64,000 nt of DNA from Streptomyces sp. NBC_01216 (GTDB taxonomy: Bacteria > Actinomycetota > Actinomycetes > Streptomycetales > Streptomycetaceae), in assembly GCF_035994945.1 (NCBI RefSeq), contig NZ_CP108677.1:4092001-4156000 (forward strand). Reading direction: 5' to 3'. Both the position numbers and the translations under genes were made by a program. Shown here in pieces: positions 24,025 through 31,434 of this stretch. Below the pieces are notes generated by a model. It saw nothing but the letters and a program-made list of their open reading frames with translations. It ran no database searches and was not told the origin of the DNA. The first letter of the stretch is position 1; the number at the start of each line of letters is the position of its first letter.

Positions 24025-27003
24025 TCAGGCGACCGCCGCCGGGTGGAGCAGGACGCGGACGGACCGCGCCTCCGGGGACCCGAGATCCTCGAAGACCGTG
24101 AGCGCCTCGGTCCAGCACACGCGGGCCCGGTCCGTCTGCCCCAGGGCGGCGAGCCCCTGGCCGAGAACGGTCAGGACGTTGGCACGGCGCCACTCCCCGC
24201 CGATGCCGTGCAGCACGGACAGGGCCTGCTCGGCGTTGGCCGCCGCCGCCGCGTGCCGGCGGTCGGCGAGGTGCACCTCCGCGAGCCGGAACAGCGTCAT
24301 CCCGTGCCACAGCCGCTGGCGGCTCTCCTGGAAGACGCCGAGGGCCTCGGTCAGCACGGCACGGGCCTGGGCGGTCCGGCCCGAGGCGGTCAGCGCGAGT
24401 CCGAGGGCGTACTTGCCGTTGGCGAGCCGCAGGGCGAGCCCGGTCTCGGCCCGCTCGTAGATCGCGATGCCCTGCTCGGCGAGTTCGACGGCGCTGTCGA
24501 CGCGGCCGGTGGCCAGGTGTACCCGGGACAGGTTGCACAGGGCGCTGGCCTCGCCCGGCCTGTTCGCGTCGGCGCGGAAGGCGGCCAGGGCCCGGGACAG
24601 GTGGGCCTCGGCGTCCGGGTGGCGGTTCTCGTACAGGGCGAGGATGCCGCGCTCGTTGGGCGCGTTGCCCTCCGTCCAGGGGTCGCCGGACGCGCGGCCG
24701 AGATCCATGGCGAGGTGGGCCTCGCCGTCGGCGTCCTCGAAGCGTCCGGCCGTGCTGTGGACCTGGGTGAGCGTGGTGCGGGCGCGGCCCTCGGAGCGGG
24801 CGTCGCCGGCCGTGCGGGCGGCGTCCCGTGCGGCCATGGCCGCCAGTTCGTAGTGGCGGGCGTTGACGCCTGATTCGGCCAGGTCCTTCGTCGCCATCAG
24901 GAGGTCGACGGCCCGGCGCAGAGAGCCGGGGGCGAGGGACTGCTGCACACAGGCCAGCACGCAGTCCGCCTCGGCGTGCAGCCAGTCGAGGGCGTCGGCG
25001 TGGTCGGTGAACTGGAGCCCCGCGTGCCGGGTGGCCTCCAGATGGGCGACCGTCCGGTCGCCCGGCCGCTCGATGGCGTACACCCTCGCCGCCGTCGACA
25101 GGTAGAAGTCCAGCAGTCGCGACAGTGCCAGTTCCCTCTCCACCGGAGGGTGTTCGTCGCGTTCCGCGCAGGCACGCGCGTAGAGCCGGACCAGGTCGTG
25201 GTAGCGGTACCTGCCGGGGGCCGCCGATTCGAGCAGGGAGGTGTCGACCAGGGCCTCCAGGAGATCCTCGGTGTCGTGCGGCGGGAGGTCCAGGACCGCC
25301 GCGGCGGCCGCCAGCGAGATGTCCGGGCCGTCCGCGAGGCCCAGCAGTCGGAAGGCACGCGCCTGGGCCGGTTCCAGCTGGCCGTATCCGAGCTCGAAGG
25401 TGGCCTTCACCGCGAGGTCGCCCGCCTGGAGCTCGTCCAGCCGGCGCCGCTCGTCGGCGAGCTTGGCCGCCAGGACCGAGACCGTCCAGGTGCGGCGGGC
25501 CGCCAGCCGGGAGGCGGCGATACGGATCGCGAGGGGGAGGAAGCCACAGGCCGCCACGACGTCGAGCGCCGCCTCCCGCTCCGCCCGCACCCGCTCCGCG
25601 CCGACGATGCGGGTGAAGAGCTGGAGCGCCTCCTCCGGGGACATGACGTCCAGGTCCACCAGGTGCGCGCCCGCCAGGTCCACCATCCTGATCCGGCTGG
25701 TCACCAGGGCGGCGCAGCCGGCCGTGCCCGGGAGCAGAGGCCGGATCTGCGCCGCGTCGCGGGCGTTGTCGAGCAGGACCAGGACCCGCCGGCCGTCGAG
25801 CGTGGAGCGGTACAGCGCGGCCCGCTCGTCCGGTGAGTCGGGGATGGCGGAGTCGGCGACGCCGAGGGCCCGCAGGAAGCCGCCCAGCACGGTCTCCGCC
25901 GTCGCCGCCCGGGAACCCGCGCCCTGGAGGTCGACGTAGAGCTGGCCGTCCGGGAAGTGCGGCCGGGCCTCGTGCGCCACGTGTACGGCGAGCGTGGTCT
26001 TGCCGACGCCGCCGATGCCCGCGAGGGCCGAGACGGCCATGACGGAGCCCTCCGCGGCGGCGAGCAGGTCGCCGAGCTCCCGGACGAAGGAGGCGCGGCC
26101 GGTGAAGTCGGGAACGGTCGCCGGAAGCTGTGCCGGGCGCGCGGACGGTGCCGCGGACGGGGCGGCTTCCTCGGCCGGGCGGTCCAGTTCGGCGTCGGCC
26201 CGGAGAATCCGCTGCTGGAGCCGGGACAGCTCGGCGCAGGGGTCGACGCCGAGTTCGTCGGCGAGCAGCCGGCGCGTGTCCGCGTAGACGGCGAGCGCCT
26301 CCGCCTGCCGGCCGCTGCGGTACAGGGCCAGCATCAGCAGTTCGCGCAGCCGCTCGCGCAGCGGATGAGCGGCCGTCAGCGCGGTCAGCTCGGACACGGC
26401 CTCCGCGTGCGCGCCGACCTCCAGGTCCATGTCGAGCCGGTTCTCCACCAGCTGGAGCCGCCACTCCTCCAGGCGCGTCCGCTGGGTCTCGGCGTACGGC
26501 CCGGGGACGGAGGCCAGCGCCTCGCCGTCCCACAGTCCGAGGGAGGTGTTGATCCGGGTCCGGGCCCCGCCGAGGTCGCCGGCCGACCGCAGTTTCTCGG
26601 CCTCGGCTGCGAGGTCCCGGGCGATGCCGAGGTCCAGGGCCTCGGCATGCGTCCTGATGGCGTAGCCCCCGGACTCGCTGACGAGCACACCGGGGTCGAG
26701 GATCTTGCGCAGCCGTGAGGCGTACGTCCGGACGGCGGCCAGGGCCTGCGAGGGCGGTTCGTCGCCCCAGATCGCGTCGATCAGCTCGGCGGCGGTCGCC
26801 GTGCGCCCGTCGCGCAGCAGCAGTGCGGCGAGCAGGGCCCGCTGCTGCGGCGAGCCCGAGGGAAGTGCCTCGTCGTTCCGCCAGGCCCGTACGGGCCCGA
26901 GCACGCCGAAGCGCAGTTCGTCGGCCGGCCGCCGGTCGGCGTCCCCGGAACCCGCTACCGGAGTCCGTGGCTCCGGCACTTGCGGCCCGTTCTCACGGTC
27001 CAT
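24025..27003 (-). CDS. afsR: AfsR-type SARP regulator (winged helix, BTAD, NB-ARC, TPR)
   Basis: A protein of 992 residues; S. coelicolor AfsR has 993. Residues about 30-115 are the OmpR-like winged helix (LRFGVLGPVRAW to YASRLRKIL). About 120-270 is the bacterial transcriptional activation domain (GLWDGEAL, ELGVDPCAELSRLQQ). About 300-600 is an NB-ARC ATPase with Walker A GIGGVGKTT near 330. About 690-960 are TPR helices. Phosphorylation by AfsK and ATP binding are expected to drive DNA binding at the afsS promoter, linking nutrient and kinase signals to secondary metabolism. It lies divergent from the amidohydrolase gene, with operator site 5 between them. Confidence 0.92.
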   Translation of the reverse strand: MDRENGPQVPEPRTPVAGSGDADRRPADELRFGVLGPVRAWRNDEALPSGSPQQRALLAALLLRDGRTATAAELIDAIWGDEPPSQALAAVRTYASRLRKILDPGVLVSESGGYAIRTHAEALDLGIARDLAAEAEKLRSAGDLGGARTRINTSLGLWDGEALASVPGPYAETQRTRLEEWRLQLVENRLDMDLEVGAHAEAVSELTALTAAHPLRERLRELLMLALYRSGRQAEALAVYADTRRLLADELGVDPCAELSRLQQRILRADAELDRPAEEAAPSAAPSARPAQLPATVPDFTGRASFVRELGDLLAAAEGSVMAVSALAGIGGVGKTTLAVHVAHEARPHFPDGQLYVDLQGAGSRAATAETVLGGFLRALGVADSAIPDSPDERAALYRSTLDGRRVLVLLDNARDAAQIRPLLPGTAGCAALVTSRIRMVDLAGAHLVDLDVMSPEEALQLFTRIVGAERVRAEREAALDVVAACGFLPLAIRIAASRLAARRTWTVSVLAAKLADERRRLDELQAGDLAVKATFELGYGQLEPAQARAFRLLGLADGPDISLAAAAAVLDLPPHDTEDLLEALVDTSLLESAAPGRYRYHDLVRLYARACAERDEHPPVERELALSRLLDFYLSTAARVYAIERPGDRTVAHLEATRHAGLQFTDHADALDWLHAEADCVLACVQQSLAPGSLRRAVDLLMATKDLAESGVNARHYELAAMAARDAARTAGDARSEGRARTTLTQVHSTAGRFEDADGEAHLAMDLGRASGDPWTEGNAPNERGILALYENRHPDAEAHLSRALAAFRADANRPGEASALCNLSRVHLATGRVDSAVELAEQGIAIYERAETGLALRLANGKYALGLALTASGRTAQARAVLTEALGVFQESRQRLWHGMTLFRLAEVHLADRRHAAAAANAEQALSVLHGIGGEWRRANVLTVLGQGLAALGQTDRARVCWTEALTVFEDLGSPEARSVRVLLHPAAVA

Positions 27004-27111
27004 CGCTCCCCCTGCCCGTACCGCTGGTTTCGCCCGGCACAGTCTGCCTTGTCCGCGGGGCGCGCGTCAGCATCGGGTGACCGTCTGCACAGGATCCGCC
27101 CCGCCCGATAG

Positions 27112-27140
27112 CTGACGGGTCGTCAGATCGGCGCTACCGT
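27112..27140 (+). promoter_or_regulatory. Operator site 5 and leaderless -10 box (amidohydrolase)
   Basis: CTGACGGGTCGTCAG at 27112-27126 is a perfect half-site palindrome near the -30 region. TACCGT at 27135-27140 is followed after 7 nt by the ATG. Confidence 0.75.
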
Positions 27141-27147
27141 GGCCACC

Positions 27148-28365
27148 ATGGAGACCTTCCCGAAGATCATCTCGGTGGACGACCACACCGTGGAACCTCC
27201 GCACGTCTGGCAGGACCGACTCCCCTCCCGGTACCGGGAGACCGGACCGCGCGTCGTCCGCGCCCCCTTGAGGGAAATGAGCTTCCTCGGCGGCAGGTTC
27301 GCCCCCGTCATGGGCTCCCCGGGGGACGACGGTCCGATCGGCGACTGGTGGGTGTACGAGGACCTGCACCGGCCGCTCACCCGTCTCGACACCGCCGTCG
27401 GCTACGACCGGGACGAGATCCGGCTGGAGGTGATCACGTACGAGCAGATGCGCCCCGGCTCCTACCGCGTCCCCGACCGGCTCGCCGACATGGACGTGAA
27501 CCACGTCCAGTCCGCCCTCTGTTTCCCCACCTTCCCGCGGTTCTGCGGGCAGACCTTCACCGAGGCGGCCGACCGCGAGCTGGGGCTGCTCGGTGTCCGT
27601 GCCTACAACGACTGGATGGTGGAGGAGTGGTGCGGGTCCGAGGCGCGGGGCCGTCTCATCCCGCTCACCCTGATACCGCTCTGGGACGCGGAACTGGCCG
27701 CCGCCGAGGTCCGGCGCAACGCCGCCCGCGGGGTGCGGGCCGTCGCCTTCTCGGAGATCCCGCCCCACCTCGGGCTGCCCTCGGTGCACACCGACCACTG
27801 GGACCCCTTCCTGAGGGCCTGCGACGAGACCGGCACCGTCGTCGCCATGCACATCGGGTCCTCCAGCCGGATGCCGAGCACCTCGACGGACGCGCCGCCC
27901 GCCGTCGGGTCCACCATCACCTTCGCCAACTGCTGCTTCTCGATGGTCGACTGGCTGATGAGCGGCAAGTTCGAGCGCTTCCCGAACCTGCGCGTCATGT
28001 ACGCGGAGGGTCAGATCGGATGGATCCCGTACATCCTGGAGCGCGCCGACGTGGTCTGGGAGGAGAACCGGGGCTGGGGCGGGGTCGCCGAAAAGGTGCT
28101 GCGCCCGCCGTCGGAACTCTTCGCCGAGCACGTGTACGGCTGCTTCTTCGACGACGCCTTCGGGCTGCGGAACCTGGACGCCGTCGGCGTCGGCAACGTC
28201 CTCTACGAGACCGACTACCCGCACTCCGACTCCACCTGGCCCGAGTCCCGCGAGGTCGGCGAGGCGCAGATGGGGCACCTGGCGCCCGACGTGGTCGAAC
28301 GGATCGTGCGCGGCAACGCGATCGACCTGCTCGGGTTGACGCCTGACGGCCTCTGGCGGCCGTAG
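27148..28365 (+). CDS. Amidohydrolase-2 family metal-dependent hydrolase
   Basis: A protein of 405 residues from ATG 27148, chosen because a -10 box ends 7 nt before it and no Shine-Dalgarno exists; GTG 27139 is an in-frame alternative. It is a TIM-barrel amidohydrolase of the decarboxylase-like branch. Seen are an N-terminal metal-site variant (ISVDDHTVEPP), a mid-barrel His segment (VAMHIGSSSRMP), YAEGQIGWIPYILERAD, and the late catalytic YETDYPHSDSTWP with its metal-binding Asp. Members hydrolyse or decarboxylate ring-derived acids. It carries operator site 5 at its promoter, so it probably belongs to the same catabolic programme as the thiolases. Confidence 0.82.
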   Translation: METFPKIISVDDHTVEPPHVWQDRLPSRYRETGPRVVRAPLREMSFLGGRFAPVMGSPGDDGPIGDWWVYEDLHRPLTRLDTAVGYDRDEIRLEVITYEQMRPGSYRVPDRLADMDVNHVQSALCFPTFPRFCGQTFTEAADRELGLLGVRAYNDWMVEEWCGSEARGRLIPLTLIPLWDAELAAAEVRRNAARGVRAVAFSEIPPHLGLPSVHTDHWDPFLRACDETGTVVAMHIGSSSRMPSTSTDAPPAVGSTITFANCCFSMVDWLMSGKFERFPNLRVMYAEGQIGWIPYILERADVVWEENRGWGGVAEKVLRPPSELFAEHVYGCFFDDAFGLRNLDAVGVGNVLYETDYPHSDSTWPESREVGEAQMGHLAPDVVERIVRGNAIDLLGLTPDGLWRP

Positions 28366-28407
28366 GCCCGTCCGCGCGGGGAGTGGACGATCCGCGGTCG
28401 GCTCACA

Positions 28408-28480
28408 CCCCTTGCCTGATGGGGCGTCAGCGATGACGATGGGCCCCGTCATCGAAGCTGACGAGGCGTCAGACAAGGGG
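28408..28480. promoter_or_regulatory. Compound palindromic operator (sites 6 and 7) before the LLM oxidoreductase
   Basis: Site 6 is CTGATGGGGCGTCAG (28416-28430) and site 7 is CTGACGAGGCGTCAG (28458-28472). Between them is a palindrome with arms CGATGACG (28431-28438) and CGTCATCG (28447-28454). The outer flanks, CCCCTTG (28408-28414) and CAAGGGG (28474-28480), are also complementary, so the whole 73 bp is a nested inverted repeat. Confidence 0.75.
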
Positions 28481-28487
28481 TGGGTCC

Positions 28488-29408
28488 ATGGTGTCGTACG
28501 GGATGCAGCTCCCGGTCCAGTCGCAGAGCACCCTCTACGCCGAGCCCTGGGAGGCCGCGGCGGGGCCCGGCGATCTCGTCGAGATCGCCCGCGCCGCCGA
28601 CCGCGGCGGTTTCGACTACCTCGCGAGCTGCGACCACGTCGCCATCCCCCGGCGTCTCGCCGGGCCGATGGGCACCGTCTGGTACGACCCGGTCGCCACG
28701 CTCTCCTTCCTCGCCGCCGTCACCGAGCGGGTCCGGCTGCTCTCGCACGTCGCGATCGTGGGGCTGCGGCACCCGCTGGTGTCGGCCAAGGCGTACGCGA
28801 CCGTCGACCACCTGTCCGGCGGACGGCTCGTCCTCGGGGTCGGGGCCGGTCACGTGCCCGAGGAGTTCGACGCCGTCGGCGCGGACTTCGCGGGGCGCGG
28901 GCGCGTGCTCGACGAGACGATCGACGCGCTGCGGGCGGCCCTCGGGCCGGCGGAGTTCCCGGAGTTCGCCGGCGAGCGCTTCGCCTTCAAGGACCTCGGG
29001 CAGCGGCCCCGGCCGGCGCAGCGGCGGGTGCCGGTCTGGGTCGGCGGCTCCTCGCCCGCCGCCCTGCGCCGGGCGGCGCTGAAGGGGGACGGCTGGCTGC
29101 CGCAGGGCGACTCCCGCGAGGAGCTGCCGGGCCGGATCGCGCGGCTGCTGCGGCTCCGGGCCGAGGCGGGGATCGAGGCCCCGGTCACGGTGGGGGCCAT
29201 CACCGAGCCGCTGTACGTCGGCGTCGCCGGCTGGGAGGTCGGACGGCGGACGCTGACCGGAGAGGCGGAGGCCGTCGCCGCGTCGCTCCGCGCGTACGGG
29301 GAGATGGGCGTGCAGCAGATCCAGGTCCGCTTCCGCTCCCGGAGCCGGACCGAACTGACCGACCAGATGGCGGCGTTCGCCGCGGAGGTCGCACCGCGTC
29401 TGAACTGA
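28488..29408 (+). CDS. LLM-class F420-dependent oxidoreductase
   Basis: A protein of 306 residues, ATG after AAGGGGTGGG. It has the bacterial luciferase-like TIM barrel: an N-terminal strand, then DYLASCDHVAIPR near residue 45, the F420-class signature LVLGVGAGHVPEEFDAVG near 115, and VPVWVGGSSPAALRRAA near 180. The family uses reduced F420 to act on aldehydes, ketones or enones. It is under the compound operator and 14 bp before the remains of an SDR gene, so the transcript once carried both. The substrate is unknown but probably a CoA-pathway intermediate or ring ketone. Confidence 0.83.
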   Translation: MVSYGMQLPVQSQSTLYAEPWEAAAGPGDLVEIARAADRGGFDYLASCDHVAIPRRLAGPMGTVWYDPVATLSFLAAVTERVRLLSHVAIVGLRHPLVSAKAYATVDHLSGGRLVLGVGAGHVPEEFDAVGADFAGRGRVLDETIDALRAALGPAEFPEFAGERFAFKDLGQRPRPAQRRVPVWVGGSSPAALRRAALKGDGWLPQGDSREELPGRIARLLRLRAEAGIEAPVTVGAITEPLYVGVAGWEVGRRTLTGEAEAVAASLRAYGEMGVQQIQVRFRSRSRTELTDQMAAFAAEVAPRLN

Positions 29409-29422
29409 GGAGCGTGGCGGGC

Positions 29423-30080
29423 ATGGGCAGGCTGGACGGACGCGTCGTGGTGATCACGGGGGCGGCGCGCGGGCAGGGTGAGCAGGAGGCGCGGCTCTTC
29501 GCCGCCGAGGGGGCGAGGGTCCTCCTGGGTGACGTCCTCGACGACTCCGGGGAGGCGCCGACCGAGGAGCTGGGGGAGGAGCGGGCCGCGTACGTCCGTC
29601 TCGACGTCACCCGGGAGGAGGACTGGTCCGCGGCACGATCGTGCACACCTCCTCGTTCACGGGTCTGACGGGTATGGCGGGCGTCGGCGCCTGCGCCGCC
29701 TCCAAGCACGCCGTGGTCGGGCCCACCCGGGTCGCGGCGCTGGAGCTGGCGGGGCGGGGTATCCGGGTCGACGCGATCTGTCCCGGGCGATCGACACCCC
29801 GATGGGCAGTCCGGAGGGAGCGGACCCGCAGGCCACCGCGGCGCTGTACCGCAAGCTCGTCCCGCTCGGCCGGATCGGACGGCCGGAGGAGGTCGCGGCC
29901 CTGGCGCTGTTCCTGAGCGGTGACGAATCGGCCTACATCACGGGGCAGCCGTTCGTGATCGACGGCGGCCGGCCGGGGCCGGCCTCCGCTGACCGCGGAG
30001 CCCCGGACGCGGCGTCCCGGCGGACCGTCCCGGACAGTATCCCTGACGCGTCGTCAGCTATTGACGGGCCCGTGCGGTGA
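29423..30080 (+). pseudogene. Short-chain dehydrogenase remnant (internal deletion plus frameshift)
   Basis: The N-terminus is normal SDR ([14 protein letters not shown] at residues about 6-19) through LDVTREEDW. At about 29627-29634 the frame shifts straight into [14 protein letters not shown], so roughly 60 residues including the NNAG region are missing. The active-site Tyr of the YxxxK motif reads Cys (ACAASKHAV). A second shift near 29785 is needed to reach [11 protein letters not shown] and the C-terminal [11 protein letters not shown]. Three reading frames are used in turn. After about 29970 the frame runs on without family similarity to 30080. It is almost certainly nonfunctional. Confidence 0.85.
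30043..30057. promoter_or_regulatory. CTGAC-N5-GTCAG operator (site 8)
   Basis: CTGACGCGTCGTCAG, perfect half-sites, preceded by TATCCC. It lies inside the run-on tail of the SDR remnant and 88 bp before the next TTG start. Confidence 0.75.
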
Positions 30081-30105
30081 TGCGAAAGTCGGGCACATCA
30101 AGTAT

Positions 30106-30120
30106 CTGACGGTACGTCAG
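30106..30120. promoter_or_regulatory. CTGAC-N5-GTCAG operator (site 9)
   Basis: CTGACGGTACGTCAG, perfect half-sites; TATCT overlaps its left edge. It ends 24 bp before the TTG start of the second LLM gene, 63 bp centre to centre from site 8. Confidence 0.8.
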
Positions 30121-30144
30121 AAGTAATGAGGACGGTGAACCCCC

Positions 30145-31269
30145 TTGGAATTCGGGATCTTCGTACAGGGATACGTCGGCAAGCGCGCCGAGACCGATCC
30201 CGAGGCCGAGCACAAGGCGCTGATGGAGGAGACCGAGTACGTCATCCAGGCGGACACGTCCGGGTTCAAGTACGCCTGGGCCTCCGAGCACCACTTCCTG
30301 GAGGAGTACTCCCACCTCTCGGCGAACGACGTCTACCTCGGATACCTCGCCCACGCCACGGACCGGATCCACCTCGGCTCGGGCATCTTCAACCCGCTCG
30401 CCCCCGTGAACCACCCGGTCAAGGTCGCCGAGAAGGTCGCCATGCTCGACCACCTGAGCGCCGGACGCTTCGAGTTCGGCTCCGGACGCGGAGCCGGCTC
30501 CCACGAGATCCTCGGGTTCATGCCGGGCATCACCGACATGAACCACACCAAGGAGATCTGGGAGGAGACGATCGCCGAGTTCCCCAAGATGTGGCTCCAG
30601 GAGGAGTACCCCGGATTCCAGGGCAAGCACTGGTCGCTGCCGCCGCGCAAGGTCCTGCCCAAGCCGTACGGGAAGTCCCATCCGGCCATGTGGTACGCCG
30701 CCGGATCACCCTCCTCGTACGCGATGGCCGCCAGCAAGGGCCTGGGCGTGCTGGGCTTCAGCGTGCAGAAGGTCTCCGACATGGAGTGGGTCGTCGACTC
30801 GTACAAGACGGCCGTCAAGGAGGCCAGGGCGGTCGGCGACTTCGTCAACGACAACGTCATGGTCACCTCCACCGCGATCTGTGCCGAGACCCACGACAAG
30901 GCCGTCGAGATCGCGGTGAGCGGCGGGCTCAACTACCTCCAGTCGCTGCTCTTCCGCTACCACGACACCTTCCCCCGCCCCGAGGGCGTCCCGGAGTGGC
31001 CCGAGCTCCTCCCCGAGTACAGCGCCGAGATCATCGAACTCCTCATCGCCGAGGAGCTGATGATCTGCGGCGACCCGGACGAGGTCCTGCGCCAGTGCAA
31101 ACGCTGGGAGCAGGCCGGGGCGGACCAGCTGTCGTTCGGGCTGCCGATCGGTGTCCCGTACGAGGACACGATGAACACGATCAGGCTGATCGGCGCGCAC
31201 GTGATCCCCGAGATCGACACGGATCCGATCCACCGCACCACCCGCTTCCGGCAGGCCGCGGGTTCCTGA
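30145..31269 (+). CDS. LLM-class flavin-dependent oxidoreductase (luciferase-like monooxygenase)
   Basis: A protein of 374 residues with a TTG start at 30145 supported by family-like residues (EFGIFVQGYVG) beginning there and AGGA 14 nt upstream. The barrel motifs are YAWASEHHFLEEYSHLS near residue 43, HPVKVAEKVAMLDHLSAGRFEFGSGRGAGSHE near 92-125, and MWYAAGSPSSYAMAASKGLG near 185. The long insertions and the EHH motif place it with FMN/F420 monooxygenases acting on hydrophobic substrates. It carries two operators upstream and heads a run continuing with the amidohydrolase and aldehyde dehydrogenase. Confidence 0.83.
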   Translation: MEFGIFVQGYVGKRAETDPEAEHKALMEETEYVIQADTSGFKYAWASEHHFLEEYSHLSANDVYLGYLAHATDRIHLGSGIFNPLAPVNHPVKVAEKVAMLDHLSAGRFEFGSGRGAGSHEILGFMPGITDMNHTKEIWEETIAEFPKMWLQEEYPGFQGKHWSLPPRKVLPKPYGKSHPAMWYAAGSPSSYAMAASKGLGVLGFSVQKVSDMEWVVDSYKTAVKEARAVGDFVNDNVMVTSTAICAETHDKAVEIAVSGGLNYLQSLLFRYHDTFPRPEGVPEWPELLPEYSAEIIELLIAEELMICGDPDEVLRQCKRWEQAGADQLSFGLPIGVPYEDTMNTIRLIGAHVIPEIDTDPIHRTTRFRQAAGS

Positions 31270-31434
31270 CGCGGCGGCGCGGGACCCTCCCGCCGTCCGC
31301 CCGCGAGCGCGGGGCGGTGTCTTCCCGGGCCACCGGCCCCGTACCTGCCCCGGCCGGGGGTGTCGTAGCCGCGGCCGGCTACCGCGTCCGCGGCCGGGGC
31401 GTGTCCACGCGGTCCACCTGAGGAAAGGGACGTC

